A stretch of 64,000 bases of DNA from Corythoichthys intestinalis (Eukaryota > Chordata > Actinopteri > Syngnathiformes > Syngnathidae): contig NC_080413.1 of assembly GCF_030265065.1 (NCBI RefSeq), positions 22,605,501-22,669,500 on the forward strand, in the 5' to 3' direction. Below the pieces are notes generated by a model that made no database searches, was not told where the DNA came from, and was given only the letters and a program-made list of their open reading frames with translations. A program made the position numbers and the translations under genes. This document shows, in pieces, positions 21,302 through 32,339 of this stretch. How positions within the stretch are numbered: the first letter of the stretch is position 1; every line of letters starts with the position of its first letter.

Positions 21302-24300
21302 CTACTGTACCTCTCCATCTTCCTGTTGTGCCTCATCAACTGGTGCTTCTTGTACCTCGCCATCTGGTTGCTCATCATTTTGTTCTTCTTGTACTTCGTC
21401 ATCTTCAGCTTGAACCTCGTCGTCGCTTTCTTGTTCCTCTTCGTCTGAGCTGTCATGAATGTCAACCACTTGGTTGATAATGATTTTACTCTCGGTGTTG
21501 CCAACCACCTGGTTGGTGACGGAGGTTTTCTTATTGGTGCAAACCACCTGGTTGATGATGGAGGCGCTCTCCTCATCCACATCGGTCAGGTTTACGTCAC
21601 ATTCTGTTAAAATGCTGTTTTGAACTATGGCCTCCGCCAGAGCTTTTCCTCCATCCTGCTCATAAACAATCAGAACATATTAAGTATGATTAGAGAAAAA
21701 TGTCACTCATTCTTAAGTGTTTATTTGCCTGATACACATATCTGTCCCCGTGCGTTTCGTCACTCAAATTGAGGTGAAAATCCAGGGATTATAGTGTGTA
21801 CTCCAGACTTATTTGGTATTTCATAAAATATTTTTAAGCGTTCTTTTGTTTGATTTTTAAAAATTTGGTTTCAGGACAAGTACATTGATTCAGAAACCTT
21901 GTGTCACCCTTTAGTATTTTGTATGTGGATTATTAAGAAAAAAAATAATAAAAAAAATAAGGCTGGGATGTAAAATGCCATCCAATTCTGTAATTATTCA
22001 GATGTACTATACTCACCACACCCAGTTTGTTGCAGGAAAGGTTGATGGTCTTCAGTGTTTGGTTCTTAGCCAGCACTTCTGACAGCGTGATGGCAGTGGG
22101 CTCAGTCACGAGGTTGGCTCCGAGGTGAAGATGAAGAAGTGTACCGTTTTTCATTAAGGCCTTTCCAATAGCCTGCCCACCCTCGTCACCCACACGGTTG
22201 ATTCTTAGGTTAAGAAGCAGAAGGGTGCAGTTGCCTGGTAAGGCGTCAGCAATGGCGTTGGCTCCCACGTCTCGAACAATGTTGTCGCTCAAGTTAAGGA
22301 TCTCCAGTTTGGTGCTATTGAGCATTTTAGCAACAGCCTTGGCCCCTTTGTCGCCAATCACGTTATGGGAAAGGTTGAGTTCTCTCAGGCAGGGATGCGC
22401 CACGAGGTGTTTAGAGAGTAACTTGCATTTTGCATCATCAATATGACTTTCATAGAGTCGTACTACCTGCAGAATTATTAAACAGATAAATATATCTGTT
22501 AATTTGGGTGTATAAAGCAGTGTTTTATTGAGCCAACACACATTTCTTAGGAAAGATTTCACAAAATTTATTCATACTGAAAAGATGATTTCATCTAATT
22601 TGACTGGCATATTCAATCAGTGTGAAATTTGAACACAAAGCTGATATTGTATTGAATGAATGGCATCAAAGGAACGCAAAAGTGAATCATAATTTCTGTT
22701 ATCAAATGGTGGACTAATTAATCATTCAAGCTATTTAGATATAGATGAACAATCATTTTTTTAAAGCTCTGACTCTCATGTGACATTGGTGAAGCAAGCG
22801 TTATAGAAAATTGATGGATGAAAGCTCTGAAATAATTTCTACTGTCATGTGAAAAAATTAGGAACCCCATTAAATATTCAGTTCTTTATTAAAAAATGTT
22901 TACATGTCAATGTCTGATCTTGTTTTTCTTAATCTCTGGAAAAGAAAGTTATTTAATCGCACGTAAACAACAAAAAAAATAAAAATTGTTTGACTCATTA
23001 AACCAAATATATTAACAAAAATGCATATTCTAACTGAGGAAAAAGTTAGAACACCCTACCACGTAATACCTAGCGTTACCCCCTTTGGCTGAAATAACTT
23101 CAGTGAGATGCTTTTTCTAGCCATCTATCAGTCTTTGACATCGGTCTGAAGAAAGTTTGCCCCACTGCTCAACGCAGAATACTTTCAGCTGTGTGATGTT
23201 CCACGGGTTTCTTGCATGTACAGCCCGTTTCAAGTCAACCCATAGCATCTCAATGGGATTAAGATCTGGGCTTTGACTCGGCCATTCCAGGACTCTCTTA
23301 CTTTTCAGCCAGTCCTTGGTGGATTCACTGGTATGTTTTGAGTCATTGTCATGTTGCAGGGTCAAGTTTCGCTTCAGCTTTAATTTTTTCACAGATATTC
23401 TCACATGTTTCTCAAGCACCATCTGATACACGATAGAATTCATGGTGGATTCTATGATGGTGAGCTGGGCAGGTCCTGCTGAAGCAAAGCAACCCCAAAC
23501 CATGACACTTCCACCTCTATGCTTCACACTTGGTATGGGGTTCTTTTCCTGGAATGCTGTATTGGGTTTATGCCAAACATGTTCTCTGTTCAGGTGTCAA
23601 AATAATTTAATTTTAGATTATTTGTCCAAAGAACATTATTCCAGAAATCCTAGTCTTTGTCTACATTCACTCTGGCAAACCTCAGTCTGGCCTTCATTTT
23701 CTTCTGGGAGAAGAAAGGTTTCCTCCTTGCACACCTCCCATGAAGGTTAAACTTGTGAAGTCTCTTTCTGATTGTAGGGGCATGCCCTTTCACATCAACA
23801 GTAGCAAGAGCCTGCTGTAGGTCCCGTGATGGCATTTTAGGGTTTTTGGAGACTTCTTTTAGCATCTTGCGGTCTGCTCTCGGGGTGAACTTGCTTGGAC
23901 TGCCAGACCTGGGCATTTTGGCAGTTGTTCTGAATGTCCTCCACTTGTAGACTATTTTCCGGAATGGAATGGCTGATTTTATATTCTTTTGAGATCTTCT
24001 GAAATTCCTTACCAGACTCATAAGCATCTACAATCTTCTTTCTGAAGGCCTCAGACAGCTCATTTGATCTCACCCTGCTGTTTTGTCTCACTTCAACAGT
24101 CAGTATTCTGCGTTTGGGAGTGGGGCAAACTTTCAAAGACTGATAGACGGCTACAAAAAGCATCTCACTGAAGTTAAGGTGGTAAAAGGGGGGTAACACT
24201 AGCTATTAGGTAGGGTGTCCTAACTTTTTCCTCAGTTAGAATATGAATTTTTGTTCATATATGTGGTTTCATGAGTAAAACAATGTTATTTTTTGTTGTT

Positions 24301-25228
24301 TACCTGCAATTAAATCAGTTTCTTTTCCAAAGATAAAAAAAACAAGATCAGCCATTGATATGTGAACATTTCTTAATGAAGAACTGAATATTTAATGGGG
24401 TATCCTTATTTTTTTACATGACTGTATGTACAGTACCTTCAAGGTCTTGCATGCTTGAAGAGCCATCGAGAGAGTCTCGGAGTCACGTTGAGCCATCTCA
24501 AACATCTTCCACTCAAAGTTCATCCCGCATTGTCTTACCCAGTAGCTCAAGTGTAACTCCTCCAGCCACGGCAGGTTGGCCAGGAGAGTGCGGAAGTCAA
24601 AGTGCTCCATGTGAACTGTATCTGAGTCAGTTTCACTTTGCCAGTCTACGTTGTCTCCAAGTCCCACCATGCCCTCCTTAACGGGAGGCAGCATTTGGGA
24701 GATGTTAAGCCTCCTCACGTAAGCCTTGCACAGGGGGATCTCCTCAGTGACTACCCTAATGGCGGTTGTCTCCGGGATAAACTGCTCAATAATATTTTCC
24801 AGGTGCCTCTCAAAGAACATACGCTTCCAGCTGTGGCCATAGTGAGACACGTCACAAATGTCCCACCGTTGCTCACAGCATCGCCGCCAGTAGACACCAT
24901 CATCGATCAAGTTGGCAGTCACAGAAAGGGGCAGCAAGGGTGACAGTTTCTCCTGCAAAAAGTCTCTCTGATTGAGTGCAAGCTCCTCATAGATGGGGGT
25001 TTCTGCCACAGATTGAGCTTAAGGTCAGTGGCTAAAAAAATCAAGAAATATGGTATTTAGAATGATAGTAAAAAGAATGATACCTTCAAAGTTGCTCACA
25101 ATACATTCTAGGCAGAGGGTTGATAGAAAAGGCACAAGACTCAAGGACCAAGTCGGATTTTCAGCAATGATTCTCCTCAATCTCCTGCTGTCCACAGTCA
25201 GCATTGGGCCTGCAGTGAGCCGCGACAT
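21302..25228 (-). CDS. tcte1: Tcte1 / dynein regulatory complex subunit 5, four coding exons
   Basis: Coding exons on - are 25084-25228, 24437-25002, 22017-22466 and 21302-21655. Phases fit and the sum is 504 aa, against 501 in human TCTE1. The start MSRLTAGPMLTV lies in the first coding exon. The third exon holds the leucine-rich repeats (LRELNLSHNVIGDKGAKAVA, LEILNLSDN, LLLLNLRINRVGDEGGQAIG, LHLHLGANLV, LKTINLSCNKLG). The last exon ends in a long acidic, glutamate-rich tail that looks lineage-specific. TCTE1/DRC5 is an LRR subunit of the nexin-dynein regulatory complex in motile cilia and sperm flagella. It is convergent with tmem151b. A Tc1 element fills the intron between exons 2 and 3. 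Confidence 0.92.
22842..24424 (-). mobile_element. Tc1-like transposon in a tcte1 intron, inactive
   Basis: TA-flanked, ends CTGTCATGTGAAAAAATTAG and (reverse complement) CAGTCATGTAAAAAAATAAG. The transposase gene is on - in several frames: 23837-24199 (N-terminal helix-turn-helix, SEAFRKKIVDAYESG), 23650-24027 (GRCARRKPFFSQKK) and 23117-23527 (GGSVMVWGCF, QHDND, NPIEMLW). The breaks between frames are few. It is in the same orientation as tcte1, and its far end lies 12 bp from the donor of tcte1 exon 2. Confidence 0.9.
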
Positions 25229-25493
25229 AACTGCAGACAGATTCCGGAAGACTGGATTAAAAAAAAAAAAAAAAAAAAAAAAGATAATGAACTTCATGGA
25301 AAGATCATAACAACTGCTTTTATTTTGGATTACTCAGAAGCACATCTCTTGCTGGATTTGTGATATTTTATGCATATATTGAGGAATAATTCAACTTTGT
25401 AGTCATTAGCACCCTTATCTGTCTTGGGAAACCTATCAAGTATAAAAATAGATCAAATCCAAACCTCATTCCTTTGTTTTTAATGTAGAAGTA

Positions 25494-26712
25494 CCATAAT
25501 TTTTGTCCTATGAACCGCTACTTTCCCCCCCCTCTTGAATCCTGTGGCTTATTTGTTTATTTATTTCGGTTAATAGGTAAGACTTTATTTGACAGCGGCG
25601 TCATAAGACTGTCATATTTATTACATGACACGGTCATGGGCGTTAATGAATGCTTATGACATGTCATTAAGTGTCATCCAGCAAATTTTGTCGCTAATAT
25701 ATTCAGTTCCAGTTTTTTCACACATCGTATCATGGTACACACAAGAACATGGTCATATACAGAGCCCTCCATAATTATTGGATTTATAATAATTATGTGT
25801 TTTTTAGCTTCTAATATTTTTTTTTTCTAAATAATATGGGACCTTAAAAAAAGAGAAAAATCCAACCTTCAATACAAGTGCATTTATTCAGTGGGGAAAA
25901 AATCCCACATAAAGAAATAATTATTTAACATCAAATAATGTGAGTCACAATTATTAGCACCCCTGGTGTTAATACTTTGTATAACCCACTTTTGCCAACA
26001 AAACAGCACCTAATCTTCTCCTACAATGTTTCACAAGATGTGAAAAGACAGAAAGAGGGATCTTCAGGCATTCCTCTTTGCAGAATCTCTCTAAATCATC
26101 CAGAGACCTGGGTCCTCGCCTCTGTACTCTCCGCTTCAGCTCACCCCACAGATTTTCAATGGGGTTGACGTCTGGGGACTGAGATGGCCATGGGAGGAGC
26201 TTGATTTCGTGTCTGGTGAACCATTTCTGTGTAGATTTGGCCATATGTTTAGGGTCATTGTCTTGCTGAAAGACCAGTGACGACCCATCTTCAGTTTTCG
26301 AGCAGAGGGCAACAGATTTTGATTTAAAATGTCCTGGTATTTCAAAGCATTCTTGATGCCATGCACCCTAACAAGGTTCCCAGGGCCTTTGGAAGCGAAA
26401 CAGCCCCACAGCATCACTGACCCACTCTAAGTGGGTCTGGCGTGCCACGAAAGATGCGCCTTAGAGTGTTTGTTGCCAAAAAGCTCAATCTTGGTCTCAT
26501 CTGACCAAAGCACACGGTCCCAGTTGAAGCCCCAATACCGCTTGGCGGACTCCATACGTTTGCGTTTATGATTGAGAGTGAGGAAAAGTTTTCTCCGTGC
26601 ATGCCTCCCAAACAGCTTGTTGGCGTGTAGACAGCACCTCATACCCACTGTGAAGTATGGGGGTGGGTGCCATTATAGTCAGGTGCACCTTATGAGCCGA
26701 AATTTATGGGTA
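25494..26712. mobile_element. MITE with 'accataatttt...gaaccgctacttt' ends, interrupted
   Basis: The left part (25494-25570, gaaccgctactttc, tcctgtggcttatt) and the right part (26655-26712, ggtgcaccttatgagccgaaatttatggg) look like the two ends of one common fish element with diverged inverted termini. Between them lie a second repeat (25580-25735, with 'cataagactgtcat') and a truncated Tc1. The pairing of the ends is an inference. Confidence 0.45.
25760..26648 (-). mobile_element. Tc1-like transposon, 5' part missing
   Basis: The left terminus cagagccctccataattatt follows a TA. On -, 26427-26648 (RVLWSDETKIELFG), 26136-26417 (LWGCFASKGPGNL) and 25969-26244 (PWPSQSPDVNPIENLWGELK, ending VGYTKY) give the C-terminal two thirds of the transposase in shifting frames. 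The N-terminal domain and other end are gone at about 26648, where the sequence passes into another repeat. Confidence 0.85.
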
Positions 26713-26716
26713 TATA

Positions 26717-28324
26717 CAGTGCCTATCAAAAGTATTCGGCCCCCTTGAACCTTGCAACCTTTCGCCACATTTCAGGCTTCAAACAAAGATATAAAATTTC
26801 AATTTTTTGTCAAGAATCAACAAGAAGTGGGACACAATCGTGAAGTGGAACAAAATTTATTGGATAATTTAAACTTTTTTAACAAATAAAAAACTGAAAA
26901 GTGGGGCGTGCAATATTATTCGGCCCCCTTGCGTTAATACTTTGTAGCGCCACCTTTTGCTCCAATTACAGCTGCAAGTCGCTTGGGGTATGTTTCTATC
27001 AGTTTTGCACATCGAGAGACTGACATTCTTGCCCATTCTTCCTTGCAAAACAGCTCGAGCTCAGTGAGGTTGGATGGAGAGTGTTTGTGAACAGCAGTCT
27101 TCAGCTCTTTCCACAGATTCTCGATTGGATTCAGGTCTGGATTTCGACTTGGCCATTCTAACACCTGGATACGTTTATTTTTGAACCATTCCATTGTAGA
27201 TTTAGCTTTATGTTTTGGATCATTGTCCTGTTGGAAGATAAATCTCCGTCCCAGTCTAAGGTCTTGTGCTGATACCAACAGGTTTTCTTCCAGAATGTTC
27301 CTGTATTTGGCTGCATCCATCTTCCCGTCAATTTTAACCATTTTCCCTGTCCCTGCTGAAGAAAAGCAGGCCCAAACCATGATGCTGCCACCACCATGTT
27401 TGACAGTGGGGATGGTGTGTTCAGGGTGATGAGCTGTGTTGCTTTTACGCCAAACATATCGTTTCGCATTGTGGCCAAAAAGTTCAATTTTGGTTTCATC
27501 TGACCAGAGCACCTTCTTCCACATGTTTGGTGTGTCTCCCAGGTGGCTTGTGGCAAACTTTAAACGACTTTTTATGGATATCTTTGAGAAATGGCTTTCT
27601 TCTTGCCACTCTTCCATAAAGGCCAGATTTGTGCAGTGTCCTATGGACAGACTCTCCCACCTCAGCTGTAGATCTCTGCAGTTCATCCAGAGTGATCATG
27701 GGCCTCTTGGCTGCATCTCTGATCAGTTTTCTCCTTGTTTGAGAAGAAAGTTTGGAAGGACGGCCGGGTCTTGGTAGATTTGCAGTGGTCTGATGCTCCT
27801 TCCATTTCAATATGATGGCTTGCACAGTGCTCCTTGAGATGTTTAAAGCTTGGGAAATCTTTTTGTATCCAAATCCGGCTTTAAACTTCTCCACAACAGT
27901 ATCTCGGACCTGCCTGGTGTGTTCCTTGGTTTTCATAATGCTCTCTGCACTTTAAACAGAACCCTGAGACTATCACAGAGCAGGTGCATTTATACGGAGA
28001 CTTGATTACACACAGGTAGATTCTATTTATCATCATCAGTCATTTAGGACAACATTGGATCATTCAGAGATCCTCACTGAACTTCTGGAGTGAGTTTGCT
28101 GCACTGAAAGTAAAGGGGCCGAATAATATTGCACGCCCCACTTTTCAGTTTTTTGTTAAAAAAGTTTAAATTATCCAATAAATGTTGTTCCACTTCACGA
28201 TTGTGTCCCACTTGTTGTTGATTCTTGACAAAAAAAATTAAATTTCATATCTTTATGTTTGAAGCCTGAAATGTGGCGAAAGGTTGCAAGATTCAAGGGG
28301 GCTGAATACTTTTGCAAGGCACTG
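26717..28324 (-). mobile_element. Tc1-like transposon, nearly complete
   Basis: TA-flanked, with long inverted ends carrying gcctatcaaaagtattcggc on the left and the matching gccttgcaaaagtattcagc on the right. The gene is on -. The first frame (27936 down to about 27590) has the paired helix-turn-helix (KFKAGFGYKKISQALNIS) and a GRPSKLS hinge. The second (27686-26934) has WSDETKIELFG, FQQDNDPKH and NPIENLWKEL for the DD34E triad and ends GATKY. One frameshift near 27590 separates them, and a small in-frame deletion lies in the HRTLHKSG segment. It is the best preserved transposon here and lies upstream of tcte1. Confidence 0.93.
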
Positions 28325-28329
28325 TAATT

Positions 28330-29226
28330 ACTTTCCATCCTACCAGTTAGTATGGAGCTTAACCCTACTGAAAGCCTCTTAACGCTTCACTTTATTTTAA
28401 ATTTAATTTTTTATAATTAATGGTTTATCCTGCAGGTGAGCTGATGCCATCTTTTCATTTAGTTGCTTACGAGTTCTCCTCTTGATGGGTATCTGGGCAG
28501 AAATCAACTCAGAATGTGCATCAGGTACACCAAAAAGATATTCATCAATAAAATAATTACCACCTACCACTAGAAATGTAACACTTTTGATGTCTTGCAT
28601 TCACACACTCAGCAACTGTTTTTAGGTTCAAGCCTCGTAGATCAGACGCCAGACAAATAAGTTTGATCTGTGCATGATTAGTCTCCACTCTTTCCCAGAG
28701 ATACCCAAAGCAGAGATACTATCATTGTTTGACATTACTGTAAAAAGCCTTATTTTGAATAACTTAAGCTACATAAGCTTTATGATGAGAATAATGGACT
28801 TTTTTGGGACTAAAATACAGCATTTAATACCAACATCAACCAATAGTGAGTAAATTCGTTTTTTTAAAACCAATTTTAAGGGGCAAAACTCATTTTGGTA
28901 TAATTTATCACTCTAGGATAATATTGTCGGTCACTGTGCAGTCCTACCTGTGATTCCGGAAGGCTGTTTCCATAGTTACAGGACGCTCTTCAGCAAATAA
29001 ACTGACGAAACGCTGCCACCCGCAGGATAGTAGTGAAAATGCAGTAGTTGAGCAGCAGTAAACGCAAACCAATGAAGCAATTAATTGGCAGTAACAAACG
29101 AGACAGTGAATAAAACAACAAAACTCACACACAGTATTATTATTTAACAATATTACAAGACAATTTCAGTGCGGCATATGAACAGGAAATTTTATTTCTT
29201 TAGTTAGAAAACATCCATTTTGGCAA
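28330..29226. other. Intergenic DNA, no identified gene
   Basis: Short minus-strand frames at 28403-28600 and 28944-29150 lack clear splice borders and known domains. Nothing else is supported. Confidence 0.35.
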
Positions 29227-31988
29227 CTAAATTGACACAGATTTAAGGAGATGTGCTTTTAGAAATGTCCCAGGGACATCCTGGCAAGAGTAAACAATTC
29301 CAGTAAACTGATTTGTTGGTGTCCACACAGCTGGGGCTGCGGTTATGGACACTGGCCATACTGTATATAGCTGCTCTCGTGCTGATAGCCCCAGATCTGC
29401 AAAGCACAAAAAGTTAAAGGAATATTAAGACAAACAAAAAAATGCATTTACCATTTACAGGTAAACTTAGTTTGACCTTGTCTAAACTTTTTAATACACA
29501 TGTCAAAATGGCCATTGTTTAAGTAGTTTTTGCACAACCTTTCTTAACAAGGAGGAAATTTAAAACAGATGTTTCACCTCATTATGCCGTTCACATTTTG
29601 ACATCATGAGAAAAAGACGATACTTGCAGTATTTAATCAACAATACCCTGCCACAGCCAGATTTCAAACGGGGTATTTACAGCGGGAATTGATCAGTGAC
29701 AGTTTTAAAAAAGAAAATACTTATTTGATTTTTCAAGTCTGTTTGTATTTAACTTTGACGCCGAACCGGTGTTTTGCAATAGCGTACCACACGAATGCTA
29801 TTTTTAGACCGCAAGGCTGTGTGACGTCACCATCGTAAACCGGAGAGGGGTCAACATAGAAGCGCGCTCGCATACAACCCATGCTAGTACTGGTTGTTTT
29901 CTGCCGGTAATCTTTCAACAAAGAACATGCAGATTAAACACTGCTGCTATGAATTTATAGAAACGACTCTAGACATAACGACATATGAAGGATGTTTTCT
30001 TCATGTTTCCCGATGCCAAAAACTTAAAAGGAAAAAATGTGAACAATAGATCAACTTGTGCGGACGTCCAAAAGACCAGTTTAATGCCTGCGTGGTGAAG
30101 CCATTCACCTTCATATGTAGTAAACATTTTGTTGGGGGCCATGGTCCTACAGATGACAATGCTGATCCACAGCTTGCCCTGAAGAGGTAAGCCATTTTTA
30201 TATTTTTACTTATTTTTTTAGCGTGGGGTTTTTAACTGAACATTTGTACGTTCTTCCACATCTTCACCAGTGAATTTGGCACCAGGGACATAATTTTCGG
30301 ACATAATTGGTAGGTTTAGCTCAGTAAACGTCTCGTTTGTACACTTGATACATGCATCTAGCATGAGGGACAAACGGAAGTTTGACCCCCCTAGCAACAG
30401 TTGCTAACGTCATGAATATTAATGAGCAAAGGTGACGTGTTATGTGCAGTACGTGATTCCTACACGGCGAAATGTCCTACATAATGCCCAGTGCGCTTGC
30501 GCACGCAAGTGCACGCATGCGCAGATCAGTTAAAAGAGGTGAGTACTTACTATTTTTGTGTTTATTTAGTCTTTTATTACCTTTTCATTGCCTCAAAATA
30601 CTTTTTGCATGTTTCCCTCTCATACATTTAAGAATTGTGTTTTCTTGTGGTAGAGTGTTGATCTGTCGACCCCATTAGTCACGTAACATATTTAAACCAC
30701 CCTTATTTGATCTTACTACATTTCAGTATTATCTTAAGGCATTTTTAGTACGTTCTGCCTTTTTGCATCCAAACAAAACAAGCTGAAAGCGCACGGTAAT
30801 ACTTTGTGTGTCAAATTCGCCTCTTGTAGACGTTTCGCCAGTGTAGGACATCTTGGCAGAACACCGGTCTGCTGTCTGTTCCAAGAACAAGAAGCTAGCA
30901 GGGTGAGGCAGCATTCAGTTACTATGTTCCTAACCTCTGGAACAAGTTATATGAAGCTCTGTAGTGTGCTCCAACTGTTAGCTCCTTTAAATCAGAGCTA
31001 AAAACAACACTGTTTACCACAGCGTATTCATAATTTGGACAATTATGAATTCAAATCTCAAGTTATATGACTATTTCCTATTTCTTTTTTAACTGTTTGA
31101 TGACTTGTTTTTGGATTGTATTTGATTTAAAGGACTTTTGAAATACCTTGAATTGTGCTATAGAAATAAATTTGCTTTGCCTTGCCTTCACACAAAATGT
31201 TTGTGAAACTAAACGGCATGATAATAAAAAAAAAAAAAAATAATCTTTCAAAGCTTCACTAAGAAATACTTACCAAAACAGAAATGGCCTATGAATCGGC
31301 CTTAGAGGCGCACTGGGTCAGCGTCTTCAGATGTGCTGCTGCTGTTGCTGCTGTAGCTGTAATTTAAATCATAGTGGTAACTGTCGCTATCACTACTGCT
31401 TTCACTTTGGATCATGAACGCATCTGCAAAACAGAAATACCCTCTGAAATCTTTCATGTCATTAACACTCCTCTGAAATGTACAAAACAATGAGACAAAT
31501 TCCTTAGTTTTGCTATTGACAGAAAACATACTAGTAGATGCAAAAGATAAATACAAGAGTTAAACAATGTTTTTTTAAATATTTATTTACATTTGGAATT
31601 CATAAACAAATGAATACCTCCGTATTATATGGAAGAGTAATGCGACAAGTTCAGTTTTAGAAATTTTATATATGTGTATATCGTGACAGACTATAAATTG
31701 TTATTTTAGAGTAACTACCTTGGTCACTAAAATATTGTTAGTCGTGTGTGTGGTTGCTAAGGATCAGTATAAAAACACTGGTGTCTTAACTTGTGAAAAT
31801 GTCATTCCCAAAAGAATATGATTATCATTTAACAACCTTCAAACATACCGTCACTGGTAGGGAATCTGCTGCGAGCTGTTCTAGAGGTTGAGCGCGTTCT
31901 GTCGGGGATCTCCACTCCGCCCTCACTACTGTCATCACTGTCGCTCTCCTCATCTTGTTTCACTATTACATGTGCAGCGGCCGGCAAA
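29227..31988 (-). CDS. Unrecognised spliced coding exons with two possible last exons
   Basis: Exon a (31849-31988, acceptor ctctaag, donor GTATGT) encodes an acidic serine-rich stretch (VKQDEESDSDDSSEGG, then TRSTSRTARSRFPTSD). It ends in phase with two separate last exons. Exon b (31302-31423) continues with serine, aspartate and tyrosine repeats and stops after DADPVRL. Exon c (29227-29396) continues DLGLSAREQLYTVW and stops after LLKSVSI. All borders have AG or GT. The first exon was not found. It may be a separate minus-strand gene, a transposon gene, or alternative 3' exons of rnf8, which lies just upstream. Confidence 0.4.
30040..30187 (+). pseudogene. THAP-like exon fragment of Harbinger/ISL2EU type
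   Basis: A plus-strand frame reads INLCGRPKDQFN, then FTFICSKHFVGGHGPTDDNADPQLAL, ending at a donor-like AGGTAAGC. The C-x2-HFVGG-x-GPT pattern is typical of the THAP-like domain in fish ISL2EU/Harbinger-type elements. An in-frame stop precedes it, and the N-terminal cysteine pair is absent. Confidence 0.5.
30905..31235 (+). mobile_element. LINE-type 3' tail
   Basis: Text such as 'tctggaacaagttatatgaa', 'aaatcagagctaaaaacaac' and a tail 'tgctatagaaataaatttgc' followed by TTGCC-type repeats matches the 3' end shared by many fish non-LTR retrotransposons. An A-rich run follows at 31225. It is a 5'-truncated insertion; the family is not certain. Confidence 0.55.
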
Positions 31989-32086
31989 CTTAGAGGGGGA
32001 AAAAAGTTGCTCATGAAATGTGCAAAAATGTTTGCGACCTTTAGCGTATTAATATGTTGACCTTCTGATGTACTGGCATTTTATCT

Positions 32087-32092
32087 TTTATT
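32087..32092 (-). terminator. Candidate poly(A) signal of rnf8
   Basis: AATAAA on the minus strand about 250 bases after the rnf8 stop codon. It is the nearest good match seen. Confidence 0.45.
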
Positions 32093-32339
32093 ATGCTTTA
32101 TATATATATCGATATATGAATTTGCTGCAAATTAACCGAGTAGTCAAAGATATATAAACTATGTATGAAGAGTAATGAGAGCGACAAACAAATGTAATTT
32201 GGAATATATTTAATCATTAGCATTATTATCAATATATTACAACAAGTATTGCCTTTCAAAATTAAAGAACAATGCAAACACATTCTCTTCAGCAGAGCAA
32301 AAAAAATTCAAACCATTCTAGATTGTGCATCAATTTAAC

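Noticed and set aside
21220-21582. 120-codon basic frame on - overlapping the last tcte1 exon
   Set aside because: It is the wrong frame of that exon; the correct frame continues the Tcte1 protein in phase.
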